DNA of 64,000 nt from Glandiceps talaboti (GCF_964340395.1 NC_135561.1:5312518-5376517); one strand, 5' to 3'. Positions 1 to 21,249 are shown, counted from the stretch's first letter. The notes: a model not told the origin generated them from the letters alone. A program made the numbers and translations.

Positions 1-14
1 CCTTACCTGTGTAG

Positions 15-385
15 GATGAAGATGGTAATGGTCTGACAGATGCTGAGATCCGAGATGAAGTGGATACATTTATGTTTGAAGGACATGACACCACAGCGAG
101 TGGAATTTCATGGTGTCTGTATAACTTAGCAAGACATCCTGAATATCAACAGAAGTGTAGACAAGAGATTGATGAGTTGATGGACAATAAGGGCACCAAT
201 ACATTACACTGGTAAGGGAATGAAAATACAAGCCATATAAGTAGACAGGCAGGCAGTCAGAAAGACAGGCAGGCAGACAGACAGGCAGGCAGGCACACAC
301 ATACATACATACATACATACATACATACATACATACATACATACATACATACATACATACATACATACATAAAAGATAATGCCAT

Positions 386-418
<33 letters not shown>

Positions 419-1256
419 TGGTATCTGCTTTACCACTCAAAAAAACATAGTTTTAAACTTGAAATATTTCCAGATGTGTATGATATGTACGTTTACATAT
501 GTGCATGGGAATGGAAATGTTTGTTACGGTACATATAATGTTCTATTACCTTATGACTAGGGATGACTTGAGTAAGATGCCGTACACCACCATGTGTATT
601 AAAGAAAGTTTACGCCTACACCCCCCTGTGCCTTGGATTGGAAGAGTGTTAACCAAACCATTGGTTTTACAAGATGGCATTGTTGTGCCTGAAGGTAAGA
701 ACCAAGGGTTTTTTTAAATACCATTATAAGATATTTCACAGAAATAAAGTTTTGCATCGAAAACTTTAACGACTGATGGTCATGGTTAAGGTTGCTTCAT
801 AAGATATGTACAGGTGGCTTTAATAAGAGTTACAAGAAAACAAACATTGCTGAAATGTAAAGAAGGAAATACTTAGAAGTCGAATGCATAACTACGAATG
901 CAAAAGATACCAGTATTTCAATAATAGGACCAGGCATTCTCACTAACAAATGCCATATGTAATATTTATGTTTTCAATCTTCAGATCACATTGTCGGTAT
1001 CAACATCTCTGCCTGTCACCACAATGCCAATGTCTGGCCAAATCCTAATGTCTATGACCCAGAGAGATTTTCCCCACAAAATTCAAAGGATCGATCTTCT
1101 CATGCCTTCATTCCATTCTCAGCTGGACCAAGGTGAGAGGAATTGATATTTTTGCTTTTTTTCGTCATCGTTGTCGTCGTCGTTGTCGTTGTTTTTGTTG
1201 TTATTGGTAGTGGTGGTGGTGGTGGTGGTGGTGGTGGTGGTGGTGGTGGTGGTGTA

Positions 1257-1324
<68 letters not shown>

Positions 1325-1925
1325 CGAGGACGACGATGATGAGATCACGATGGTGGCGGTGGTGATGATCAATGCTATGATATATGTTGTATTTCCATTC
1401 CCTCTTTAGCACCTGTATTTTATCATAATGTTCCTTCAGAATCCTAAAAGTTCCATATAAACTCAAACGGGTTTGGTTTATGTGCTATTTATTTTTAATT
1501 TATTTATCCTATATTCTCTTAAATATGCATTTGCTTTCAGTGTTTTCTAACCGATATATCACTGGACTGTTTGGAACTGTTCCAGTTCATTCAGGCACTC
1601 TGATAAACACACTGGTCACTAATCAACATATTTATCAAAATATTTAGATCGCCTTGTATATTTACAAATACTCTAACAGAGATACCCAAAAACGAGTTGA
1701 CCCTAGTCTAGGTCTCGCATTTATCTACATCCTGTATTATTTCTTTTTATTTTTCATAGGAACTGTATTGGTCAAAACTTTGCAATGAACGAATTAAAAG
1801 TATCTGTTGCCATGACGATTCGTCGGTTTGTGCTGACAGTGGATGAGGAAAAGCCAGTAAGCCGAATGACCGAAGTGGTGTTACGTTCTTCAACTGGAAT
1901 ACATCTCTTTGTGAAAGCTAGATAA
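15..1925 (+). CDS. Cytochrome P450, CYP4F-like, gene A (5' truncated by window edge)
   Basis: Only the last four coding exons are inside the window: 15-211, 561-694, 985-1132 and 1760-1925 (stop TAA 1923-1925), all with GT-AG borders. They match exons 6-9 of the two complete neighbouring P450 genes in length and phase. Visible motifs are the CYP4 I-helix signature [13 protein letters not shown], the K-helix ExxR (ESLR), PERF, and the heme-ligand loop FSAGPRNCIG, which spans the last intron. In the CYP4 family the Glu of FEGHDTT can bind heme covalently. Known CYP4F enzymes are ER-anchored omega-hydroxylases of fatty acids and eicosanoids; the substrate here is unknown. An AATAAA at 1996-2001 could be the poly(A) signal. 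Whether the upstream exons are intact cannot be seen. The gene is tail to tail with gene B. Confidence 0.93.
297..418. repeat. (CATA)n and (CTA)n microsatellites in an intron of P450 gene A
   Basis: An ATAC/CATA tract at about 297-371 is followed by a CTA tract at 388-418. It accounts for MYVC-type open frames on the minus strand. Confidence 0.95.
1165..1345. repeat. Compound (GTC)n-(GGT)n-(GAT)n trinucleotide tract in the last intron of gene A
   Basis: GTC-rich, then GGT (about 1203-1254), then GAT (1256-1343) runs. They give open poly-Gly/Asp, Ser or Ile frames that are not genes. Confidence 0.95.
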
Positions 1926-2386
1926 TTATACTAGCTCGTCAATCAACACATATATTTTGGCTGTGATGAAAAAATACCTATTTTTGGATCCTATGAATAA
2001 ATACGAAGACAAAATACATCAAGCCACCAATATCTTTATATATACCTTTGTTCGTTATAAGGCCGCGATCAGTATCATATTCAATTGCATTCGGATAGAA
2101 TATATTCTCCGAGAGCTACTACAAACGGATCAAATCGTAGAGGATAGTGTACATTGAAACTATTTACTAGAAGTCATTGAATTCGAATGCCTAAATAATT
2201 TCTTGTTCGTATAGTATTTAGTATATACCCCTGTATATGGAAAACCATGTAACTTTGCCAGTTTCTACAAAGTCCCCTTTAGGTGGTTTAATGTAGCAAA
2301 GTAATGAATTGGTTTATTGTAATAAACATTGGCAAATGAAGTATTGACTATTGGTATAACATAACCTTTATTATGAATACATCGTG

Positions 2387-2404
2387 TTTGTTTGTTTGTT
2401 TGTT

Positions 2405-2454
<50 letters not shown>

Positions 2455-2465
2455 CGTGCGCGCGC
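2387..2465. repeat. (GTTT)n(GT)n tract bordering the minisatellite
   Basis: A TTTG run passes into a GT run and then CGTGCGTGCGCGCG, directly abutting the following minisatellite. Confidence 0.9.
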
Positions 2466-3190
2466 GCATCCGCTACCTACCGCTACCTTCGCTACCAAAT
2501 ATCAGCGCTTTTGCTGGGAAAAAAATTCGCTACCCTCCGCTACCTTCGCTACCACATTTCAATATTTTTGCTGGAAACAAAATCCGCTACCTACCGCTAC
2601 CTTCGCTACCAAATCTCAGCGCTTTTGCTGGAAAAAAAATCCGCTACCTTCGCTACCAAATCTCAGCGCTTTTGCTGAAAAAAAACTACCCTCCGCTACC
2701 TACCGCTACCTTCGCTACCACATTTCAGTGCTTTTACTGGAAAAAAATCCGCTACCCTTCGCTACGTACCGCTACCTTCGCTACCACATTTCAGTGCTTT
2801 TACTGGAAAAAAATCCGCTACCCTTCGCTACCTACCGCTACCTTCGCTACCACATTTCAATACTTTTGCTGGAAAAAAATCCGCTACCCTCCGCTACCTA
2901 CCGCTACCTTCGCTACCAAATCTCAGCGCTTTTGCTGGAAAAAAAATCCGCTACCTACCGCTACCTTCGCTACCACATTTCAATACTTTTGCTGGAAAAA
3001 AAATCCGCTACCCTCCGCTACCTTCGCTACCAAATCTCAGCGCTTTTGCTGGAAAAAAAATCCGCTACCTACCGCTACCTTCGCTACCACATTTCAATAT
3101 TTTTGCTGGAAAAAATAATTCGCTACCTTCGCTACCACATTTCAATATTTTTGCTGGAAAAAAAATCGCTACCTTTACCTTACGCTACAT
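2465..3190. repeat. Minisatellite with CGCTACC... / TTTTGCTGGAAAAA units
   Basis: About 13-15 imperfect units combine CCGCTACCTACCGCTACC, TTCGCTACCAAATCTCAGCG (or TTCGCTACCACATTTCAATA) and TTTTGCTGGAAAAAAAAT. Unit length varies from about 45 to 68 bp through gain or loss of the CGCTACC part. Two plus-strand frames stay open, but the peptides are low-complexity repeats. An isolated remnant (TTCGCTACCATCCGCTACG) occurs near 3426. Confidence 0.92.
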
Positions 3191-4234
3191 CCACCATGCT
3201 AGTTGACTAGATTTTGAGAGAAAATATTGTTTTTAACAGGTCACTTCATTAATAATGAAAAAATCACTTACTATCTGTTCAAGGTGCCATATGAATAACA
3301 ATTATTGAAGTACACGAAACAAATTCTATTAAAGAATACCCCATGTGTGCAAAAGTAGTTCCTACGACATCTATGGCGCATTAATATCCCAGGCAATGTA
3401 ATTTGACAATCATTTCACTTTGCTACCTTCGCTACCATCCGCTACGTAGCGAAAGCGAAAAATAAAAACAATTGAACCCCCGATCGGATTGAGCACTATA
3501 TAAATGAATATCAGTGCGTAGCTACGTAGTGATTATTATCCACTAGCCAACTAAAGACGGGCCGGGAATAGATATGTAGTCATTGTACCTAATTCGGCAT
3601 ATTTACTGTAAGTATGTACATTATGTACATCTTCATTTTAGGGAAACTTAAATCTATTTGTTTTCCTTCATGAAAACGATACCGTTATATTTCCATGATT
3701 TATTAGGATTGTTTGAACTGAAGGCATAAATTGACTGGGTTATTTAAACTTACAGTCTTCCTATAAATATTTGTTTACGGCAATTAAAAATTGAACAGTG
3801 TTCCAAGTAATGCATCTTTAAATCGAGAAGGAAGCAAGGGCATGGAGCAAGCCTCGTTAGAGCTGTTGATGTTCACTGTGGTTTTTTGCAAGTATTGTTT
3901 CGAGTGTCCCTCGTTACCGGGTATACGTTTTGGTAGCGTGGGACCCTGAATCGCACGTGTGTGAATTTGACGACTGCCGCACTTTAAGCCACATGGTGAC
4001 CAACCTCCCTGAGGTCACACAATAACCAAACCACACCATTACTAGTATTACCGCATGCAACATTCCCAATTCTGCACTTGATCAAAAATAGCCTTCGCGT
4101 GTTTTGGAAAAATATTGTAAGATTCCAGCAGAGACAAATGTAGTTGAACCGTTTACAGCCTTCCATTACATAGGTATGAAATCATGATATATTAATTTGG
4201 GATTCTTTTCCCTTAGAATGTCCTGGTTCGATGA

Positions 4235-7200
4235 TCATGTCCTTGGCTTAATGTACAGATAGATTCCATCGACGGCTTTTAACACTAACTGGTTCACTCT
4301 TTCGATTGGCTTAGTCTCATCAACAGAGAGGAAGAATCGATGTATTACCATGGCAACAGACACCTTTAATTCATTCATAGCAAAGTTTTGTCCAATGCAG
4401 TTCCTGTTGGTAAATATAAACGTATATTGATGTAATCTGATGAACATTATATTTTAAACATTGGTTACACCAAGTTAAACATCTCAGCTATTCACTGTCC
4501 CTATAAAGTTGATTGTTTTAAAATAAATTTCTAAACGTGCTTGGTTTCCCATAACACTGTGGTCCAGAAGGAGATTTCTCTATATAATAGCACATTGGCC
4601 GGGGTTTAAATAAAGATCTCCATAGTTACATTGAAGGCTGTTAGTGAAGATCAAAATATCTGTATTCAGTGCATGTGCTTTCTTGGATGATCACTATAAC
4701 TTTTTGTACTCCTGCGATATAATTATTTCTCAGTCCAGAGACTAAACTTAGCTTAATATAAGTTAGTGAGGGCCAACTCAACATTGCAGGTCGTCTCACC
4801 TCGGTCCAGCTGAGAAAGGTATGAATGCATGGGAAGATCTATCTCTAGAGTTTTCCGGTGAAAACCTTTCAGGATCATAGACTTCAGGATTTGACCAGAC
4901 ATTGGCATTGTGATGACAGGCAAATATATTGATCGCGACGATATGACCTGAAACAAAGAAACTAAGAATTAATTAATTCTACACTAGTATACTCAGTGAT
5001 ATTGATATGATTTCTGACGTCATTGGATGAGTGGGCAGACGAAAACCAAGTTTACTACGTAGTTTACCGCAAGGGAACATTTAAACTTCTTCGCATATAC
5101 TTGAAGTACTGGACACTTGAACTGCACTTCATTGTAACCAACCTTCATTTCGAGATGGAGTGGCTTAATGTCCCGATTACTCCGTAATGGCAAAAAAAAC
5201 AGCAATAAAGGTTAGCGTCATAATGTGAAATGCTTGGAACCTTCATCCAAATCTTCTATGTATCACAAAAGCTGCTGTGAGAAAAACTAGTACTTTTTTC
5301 TCAACGATACGCCTGTGCGGTTTGAATGGAGAATGTAACATTTGACGTGTATAATGGTAACGTATTCTCTCTGTTTGAATGGCACATCTGTACCCAATAC
5401 TTTATTGTAACTACGATTTTAGACGAGCAGGAATATTAGCCTCATGAAAGTCTTTAGCCATGTACACTAATTGTCAATTTGCGATATTACCATAGAAAAC
5501 ACCAGTTTTTACTTCTGAACTTATCATTCATAGTAAATCGTGGATGTTCACTAAGAAAGATTAGATCAACGGTGGGTATATTTTGTACCAATTCCACATG
5601 TTCACACAGAGACCATTCACATTGAACTAGGAGTAGCAGTGACGTAGTGTGATTCTAATTCTGACTACCCACCTTCCTCTACAACTTTTCCATCTGGTAA
5701 GACTAACGGTTTTGTCAATCTTCTAGCAATATAAGGAACAGGGGGGTGAAGACGTAAACTTTCTTTGATACACATGGTGGTGTATGGCATCTTACTCAAG
5801 TCGTCCCTGGTGACAGTAAGAAGGTCTAGTTAGTCTCCTATAGCAACCCAAATACAGGAAGATGAAGACATTAACTTTCCTTGATACCCATGGTGGTGTA
5901 AACGTCTCTAGTGACATTGATTGGAAGCAGGCGGGAAAACAAACATGAGGGGTAAATTTAAGACTGCACCTGTATTAAACTTAATATACAACAGTTGGCA
6001 TGAAGGAAGCTTTAAAATCGTTTACACTAAAATATCAAGTAACTTATTTTGTTGCATAATTGGTTACATGTGAAAAATAAATTAAAGGAATAGAAGTGAG
6101 CACAGGCGCATCATTTATTCATATCTTTTGCAACTTTTCTTTGTCTACACAATATTAGCATGATGTTGTTTCATATCATCTACCTCTTACCATTCTAATA
6201 TCTTGTTTTCTTTACTGTCCATCAACTCATCAATCTCTTGTCTACACTTCTGTTGATATTCAGGATGTCTTGCTAAGTTATACAGACACCATGAAATTCC
6301 ACTCGCTGTGGTGTCATGTCCTTCAAACATAAACGTATCCACTTCATCTCGGATCTCAGCATCTGTCAGACCATTACCATCTTCATCCTGTTGAAGAAAA
6401 ATATACTAGTAAGTTGTTTTAAAGTATTCATCAAAAGTCCCAACATATAGCATAATGAGCAAAGAAGATGGGATGTCATCGAGAGAGCACGCGATGATGT
6501 CATGAAAAGGTCAAATGTCAATTCACATCTGTCTGCAATATATACGCAATTTGCTTTTTAATATTCTGTCGACGAAGCTCTTTACACTTTTTGAAAACAT
6601 CTGGAATAAACATACATCTAAATTAGTATACAAGTTTTCATGAGTAGTTTGTATATTATACTGGTCTATTAGGATGTAACTATTTAGGTAATTAACAAGG
6701 TTATTTAGCTTGGTTTGAATAAACAGTACTTGATCATTTGATCTAGTGGTAGATATCCCCATATGAAAATAGAATATATACACCCACTCGCCGTTGGTGG
6801 CACTCTTTACAGTGGTTCACGCATATACCTTCTATGAGGCATTTAGAACAAATATGGTTTCCTCCTGAGACCACTTACGAAAAGTGTCATCTGATGTAAT
6901 TAACACGAATGACAAAGTGTGTTACAAGGATTTCAAATAAGCTATGCTTTCTTCTAGATTTTCATCATGCAAAAACTTAGGAAATAAAGTTAAATGTCCG
7001 ATTAAATGTTTCTCTCACTTACTCTAGCTGCCAGTAAAATGTCAAGGAAATCAAGATAACCCTTCTTGTACGTATACTTTCTTTCTGTGCTTCCCTCTTC
7101 TTCAAGCTCCATTTGCTTTCTTCTTTCTTCAATTACATATCTTGCTTTGTCATGAACAAAATCACAGGCCTTCTTAAATTTGTACCCATCATAACTATTG

Positions 7201-8948
7201 TAGAAAATACCGTCACTCAGATACAGAGGAATTGAAAACCGTCTATCAATGAGGCTTCCAAGTAGATATACACGATTGATGTATGGATCATGCCTTAAAA
7301 AAATTACAAGAAAGATGATTTAGAAAACTTAAGTGGCCAGAGACTCCCCCTCAGACCATTGACTAATGAATTGTCATATTGCCATATGACAAATTACCTG
7401 AATAGCTATCATTCTGCTGCTGCCACAATTTAGTTCTCCGTGTTTTTTTCTTGTAGAAACGACAAATGATAAAACTGTCTTCCATTTGTAATGGCCTATT
7501 TTTTCATTGTCTTTTTTATTTGAAACATCTAATGATTCTTAGCTCATTGACAAGAGTTGTTTTTTAAACTTAGAAAGAGTCACCGTGTTCGTATTTTAGT
7601 TCTATGAATCACCTTATAGCTAGCTGACCCAGTTGTGGTGGTCAAACCGTCGCTAAGTAAAGAGCGCCACCAATGGTGTGCCTTTTAATGTAACTATCGT
7701 CCAATCATTCATAAGCGATAACGAGGGCTTTTTACTAGCCTGGACACTCACTTTGCTATCTGACAGTTACTGTCATGACTGCATATGCACTTCAACAGAC
7801 TATCCAATGTCATCAAACTAACTTGGTGAGAAACTTCGACTGATTTGTCCTGACCAAGTTTAGTCCATTTATCCTGCAAGAATAAGTGAATAAAATTACG
7901 CCATATAAAATCTATCAACATTGCAGTTACTACAATGGAAATGCTGGTTTCCTCATAATCTGGCGACCTGCCAATAATTGGAATTAAAGGTTTTGACAAT
8001 ATTTATTCTTAACTGACGCTATTCTTTATTTTCTAATCTTTAAAAGTACAATACCACGACTAATTCATGGCAAAAATCATCTGGGTGAGATGAATCGCCA
8101 TTTTCAATCCTACACGTTCCATAATATTCCACCATCAGTATACAGCATAATGTTTTGATCGTGGTTCTTTTTCATATAGAAATGTTTACCAGATTCATCT
8201 AGTGCAAGAGATAATAATAAAATAAATGTTCTTACCCACAATCGAAAGGGTGTTCAAATCACTGTTTAAGTATTACCCCCGACAAAGACTTTTCCTTTCA
8301 ACTGTCTAGGGAACATCAAATTTATGGCGACCACAAAGTGCATGGGGATAAATCTTCCAAGTAAGAATTTGTTTTCAAAGTCTGAGGTTTCTATTTATAG
8401 TGCTGGGAACTGTGACACAAATGTGATTCAAGCCTCGTTCATGAACTTTGCCAAAACAAATAAAATGGTAATGGTACGGATAAAACAAGCCCTGTGCAGA
8501 CGACAAGACAGTCGGTCCCTGAAACTATTCAAAACATGTTTCATTTTCGAGGTAATCATAATACATAAAGTGTCATTTGATTATCTCTATGATAACATCG
8601 AAGACAAAAGAAGCTATATCTTACCAACATAACTTGAGTACATTCTCGAAAGATATCAACATAAGGTTTGAGAATATCGAAATGAAAGCCAGGAGTCAAC
8701 ATTCGTCTGTTTCTGGACCACTTCTTTCCTTTACTTATCAACAAACCATCACCAAGCCATGGACGTAACATACCATAAATGTACTCGGATTTTGGTTCTA
8801 CGAGCAGTTAATAAAGGTGGAAACAATAAGAATAAAAGGTATACTTCATAGCTTCATAAAACATACAAATTGTATGTGTGTGTATGTGAGTGAGTGTGTC
8901 TGTGTGTGTGTATGTATGTGTCTGTGTGTGTATGTATGTCTGTGTGTA

Positions 8949-9000
<52 letters not shown>

Positions 9001-9418
9001 TGTGTGGCAGACGGGCCATTTTGTAGATAAGAATGTTACTCTTGCCTTACCTGATGTATTAGCCAATATCTTGATGGAATCGGGGTGTCCAAGACATAGT
9101 GTACAGGTGAATGGACCGAACCACACTTTATAATTGTTGTATGTAGTGGCTGCTGGGCCTTGTCCTGCCAAACCATCCTCACTGCCACACAGCTAAATAA
9201 CAAAAAGTGAATGCTGTGTAGTGTACGACTACATAAGCCCTCAACGGTGAGACTCTGGGTAACCGAGACTACTCGTATATGTGTTTGTAGAACAGGTCTT
9301 GACGGCTGCATAATGTAGAAGGCTACGTTGTGAAAACTGGCCTTTGGAACTTAAAACGAGGTCTTATCCGACCTTTCATAGTAATATTTATCATGTATAT
9401 AGCCTACAAAGATGGTTT

Positions 9419-9509
<91 letters not shown>

Positions 9510-9866
9510 ACTGCATAGATCTTGGAAAGGACATGGTCATTGTGTGTCATCAGTGTCCAATGTCACATGTAAAATACAGTAGATACAAGAGTGTTATCTT
9601 GAAGAGTAATTATAATATAGAAATATAGATCTAGACAAAGAGAAGAATAGACTATTTACCGTCAATATATGTCCAAAAAACCAGTGAGGTTTAGGGCAAT
9701 CGAAGACTTGAAAAACTCGTTCATGTTCTTTCATTTGTATAACTAAGTACACAAGTTTAAGAGTCAGGGTACCGATGGCGATACCAATCACAGCTACGAA
9801 TACAACGTCTACGTGCAGAAACCAGAAATCTCCGCTGAAAATTGAAGTCAAAACTGTGTTGGTCAT
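4235..9866 (-). CDS. Cytochrome P450, CYP4F-like, gene B (complete, 9 exons, 520 aa)
   Basis: Exons in transcript order: 9866-9660, 9192-9051, 8797-8625, 7873-7752, 7293-7023, 6387-6191, 5806-5673, 4947-4800 and 4403-4235 (stop TGA 4235-4237). They sum to 1563 nt with phases that join cleanly and GT-AG at every border. The start was chosen at 9866 because it aligns with gene C and has A at -3; an in-frame ATG lies upstream at 9914. The protein has an N-terminal hydrophobic anchor (about residues 18-42), WLGDGLL and HFDILKPY in the B-C helix region, the CYP4 signature [13 protein letters not shown] (320-332), ExxR (386-389), PERF (441-444) and heme Cys467 in FSAGPRNCIG. Family role: NADPH-dependent omega-hydroxylation of fatty acids or eicosanoids at the ER; substrate not inferable. 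All catalytic motifs are intact. Intron 6 carries a decayed extra copy of exon 7. Confidence 0.95.
5822..5911 (-). pseudogene. Decayed tandem copy of P450 exon 7 inside intron 6 of gene B
   Basis: Read on the minus strand, this stretch aligns with the functional exon 7 (5806-5673). It keeps an acceptor-like CACTAG (from 5911), then TTTACACCACCATG, ATCAAGGAAAGT and a degraded PPVP region. It lacks about 16 nt present in the real exon (the segment coding LSKMP) and has TAA directly after GKES-type coding, replacing the Leu-Arg of ESLR. Its 3' end runs straight into the CTGTCACCAG acceptor of the functional exon. It is therefore a truncated tandem exon duplication that cannot encode the K helix. 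Confidence 0.85.
8876..9005. repeat. (GT)n/(GTAT)n tract in intron 2 of P450 gene B
   Basis: An interrupted then pure GT run that ends about 45 bp from the exon 2 donor side (9051). Confidence 0.95.
9421..9508. repeat. (GT)n tract in intron 1 of P450 gene B
   Basis: A nearly pure GT dinucleotide run with two GA interruptions. Confidence 0.95.
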
Positions 9867-10489
9867 GGTGAACGCTCGTTGCACTGGGGAAACCCACATA
9901 GAGATGTTTATCATGTGATGACAAGATTGTGACGTAATACTAATATGAAGACTACCTTTAACCTCAGACCACTACTACTACTAGACTGACCTTTCCAGGA
10001 TAACCCTAGATACGCGTGGATCCGAAAATAAACAAAGTGTACTGAACCACGATCCATTTAAATTTGCTAGTAGATACAGTGTAGCGGATTCGCTACGTCG
10101 CTCTCCGTCCTCCGCTATGCAAACCCCGTTAAAAATAAAAAGTACAACGAAAAATATTGAGTCGCACAAAATAAAATGTAAAAAAAATTTTTTTTTAAAA
10201 GTATTGTAAATAAAAACAAAGCTACAATTATTACAGTTATCCATTTGCTAGCTCTGTGGAAACGAGAACCGGGACGAGAAGGTGCAGAATTTACGGCAGG
10301 GGTGGGACCGGGGGAGGGACTGAAGAGAAAATGTTATGGCAAAAACAATCGCAGTCCCCTTTTACACTCTCATAACATTTCATGTCCACCCACAGGGTGC
10401 TCATGCTCATTTAGTTCTGTTTACAAATATAAACAAAACAAAATAAACATACAAGTAAACAAACAAACAAACAAAAACAAACAAACAAA

Positions 10490-10524
<35 letters not shown>

Positions 10525-10904
10525 GTAAGTAAGTAAATAAGTAAACAAACAAACAAACAAACAAACAAACAAACAAACAAACAAAATAAACTGACAAATG
10601 AGTAGATACATACATGAGTACACGACAACAAACCAACGAACACCCAAACACTGCCCCCCCCCCCCCGAAATGGTCACATATGGTGGGTTATTTCCATATG
10701 TGGCCATTTGGGGGGGGGGGGCAGTGTTTACTTGTTAATTTATTTGTTTGTTTGTTTGTTTTTGTTTTTTGTTTACTTGTATGTTTATTTTGTTTTGTTT
10801 ATATTTGTAAACAGAACTAAATGAGCCTGAGCACCCTGTGGTTTGTTTGGCATAAGGACAAAGAGCTCTACTCTCGTCACTAGCTGTGTATGTAAACCAC
10901 CAAC
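9867..10904. other. Divergent intergenic region between P450 genes B and C
   Basis: The two start codons (9866 on minus, 10905 on plus) are about 1.04 kb apart, so both promoters should lie here. It contains a small imperfect CGCTACG/CGCTCTCC-type region near 10084-10120 and a large fold-back element (10390-10841). No clear TATA box or CpG island could be assigned by eye. Confidence 0.65.
10390..10841. mobile_element. Large fold-back (nested inverted repeat) element between divergent P450 genes
   Basis: The left arm starts CCACAGGGTGCTCATGCTCA and continues TTTAGTTCTGTTTACAAATA into AAAC/AAAT repeats. The right arm is its reverse complement ending at 10841 (...GAGCACCCTGTGG). In the centre is a second inverted repeat: AACACTG-(C)14-GAAATGGTCACATATGG (10648-10685) against CCATATGTGGCCATTT-(G)n-CAGTGTT (10692-10728). 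No transposase is present. It may be a non-autonomous fold-back element or a nested insertion. Confidence 0.8.
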
Positions 10905-19485
<8,581 letters not shown>

Positions 19486-20357
19486 AAGTATGAATACGAT
19501 CCTGACCGAAAATACCCGAACCAAAATATAATATAAAGTTAGTATTATGAGCGAAAGGTGGACTACATATCTGTATCTGACCAATGAAAGAATATGATTC
19601 TGACCAAAAATACCCGAACCAAAATATAGTATAAGTTAGTATTATGAATATGAGAGAAAGGTGGACTGCATCTCTTTATCAACCTAGGAAAGAATGCGTA
19701 CGATCCTGACCGAAAATACCCGAACCAAAATATAATACAAGTTAGTAATACGAGCGAAAGGTGGACTACATCTCTGTATGTGACCAAGAAAAGAATGAAT
19801 ACGATCCTGACCGAAGATACCCGAACTCAAATCTTATATGGCCTTATTTTGTCAACAAATTAAAATTTTGAGACATTTTGCCGAACGGATTTAGAATGAC
19901 AATCGAACTGCTTGAAAAGGTCGTTATATTTGAGTTCAGGCATGCGCAAACGAAACAATCTAGGCATATTTATAATAGCCATATTGAAATAGAGAGAAAC
20001 ACATGTTTACTGCGTCTACACGCGTTTTCGCAATTTTAATTTTTTGACTCGTTTAGCTTTTGCTGAGACAATAGACACTTTAAAGTTGAAGTTTTGTTAT
20101 TATTTTCTCATTTTCCATCTTGAAATGCTGGTCTCATGAGAATATAGTACCATTAAAACATTATTGTGTTTAAAAAATATATTTGATCTATATCTCATCA
20201 ATACGGTCTCGAGACTATCCGTGGCTTCGAATCTCATGAGATCTAGCTCAAAGTGAAGTCATGCACCCAATGTTGGGAAATAATGAGAAAACTCCTAACT
20301 GTCAAATACATCACAGTGACACTGTATAAGTAGCGTACGCTTCCTGATTAGACTGTC

Positions 20358-20599
20358 GACAGTCGTTCGTGCCTTTTTTGCTACGTTTCATCTAAATCAA
20401 ATTCGTCGCCTCGCTCCGTAGCACTGGATAATGCGTACTGATAGGAACTGCGATTGCCGAAGGCACGAACTGTGAGTGCCGAAGGCTCGTGCCTCCGGCA
20501 CTCTCTGATCAGTACGTGGTTATAGTATTGCTCCGTATCGGAGCGAGGCAACGACTTTAGTTTTAGTTAAAACGTAGCAAAAAGACCTGAATGACTGTC
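20358..20599. mobile_element. Palindromic element with ~30-bp terminal inverted repeats
   Basis: The left end GACAGTCGTTCGTGCC... followed by TTTTTTGCTACGTTT is mirrored by AAACGTAGCAAAAAG...GACTGTC at the right. Inner parts (CGCCTCGCTCCG / CGGAGCGAGGC; GTACTGAT / ATCAGTAC) are also inverted. No open frame, so MITE-like. Confidence 0.75.
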
Positions 20600-21094
20600 A
20601 TCCCGATACGACAAATGTACGATATATTTGGATATTATGTAATAACTGCCCAATAATCACTTATCACTGGGCAGAATTCTGTGATTGATTAACAAGGACA
20701 TGATGTTAATGATTCTATGTGTGGCTTCGTTTGAATTTGACATTTCATCTGGAGACCTCATTCAGCTAGACATGAGAAGATATTCGAAGCCACGGATAGC
20801 CTCTAGACTACTAAATGCTGAACATTATAGTTCCAAAGTCAGATCCGCAAATGCCCAAAGTTATCTAACCACAACTCCGCAATCGCTCAGTCTAAAGTCG
20901 AACGTGATATAATGATATAGTTAAATATAGACGAATCGCATACAAAAACATTGGAAACAGTATACAATAGTACATGATATGGCCAGCGTTTCTCATTGCA
21001 ACAGATCAGCTAGACTCTCTTACAGTCCTCGGAGCTTCGCTTTACTAAAATTAAAGCTATAATTATTTTGTATGTATATTATTTAACCGAATAT

Positions 21095-21230
21095 CCTTGT
21101 ACTGTGCGCCCTCATCGACCATGATAGGGATAATCATTCGTTAGGCCAGGGGCTTTGAAAGCACGGCGTCGCAGTCACACGTCAACGAATAGTTATCTCT
21201 ATGTGATCGATGAGGGCGCACAGTACAAGG
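21095..21230. mobile_element. 136-bp near-palindromic MITE
   Basis: Termini CCTTGTACTGTGCGCCCTCA (21095) and TGAGGGCGCACAGTACAAGG (ending 21230) are exact reverse complements, and the match continues inward (ATCGA; AACGAATA). There is no obvious target-site duplication at the ends. Confidence 0.8.
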
Positions 21231-21249
21231 GGGGTTATCAATTTTTCCA

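Larger units (their letters stand above)
1926..4234. other. Intergenic region between the 3' ends of P450 genes A and B
   Basis: This holds the 3' flank of gene A, a (GT)n tract, a large minisatellite (2465-3190) and about 1 kb of unremarkable AT-rich sequence. No exon-like coding was found. A minus-strand AATAAA (3699-3704) is a possible distal poly(A) signal for gene B. Confidence 0.7.

Noticed and set aside
70-440. MYVC-type and poly-Val minus-strand frames
   Set aside because: Simple CATA and CTA repeats. The real coding here is the plus-strand P450 exon.
2384-3210. Two overlapping open frames of 244 and 272 codons
   Set aside because: They are produced by a GT tract plus a minisatellite; the peptides are periodic in both frames and show no family resemblance.
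9867-9914. Upstream in-frame ATG extending P450 gene B by 16 residues
   Set aside because: The extension has no counterpart in gene C; the ATG at 9866 aligns with the C start and has A at -3.
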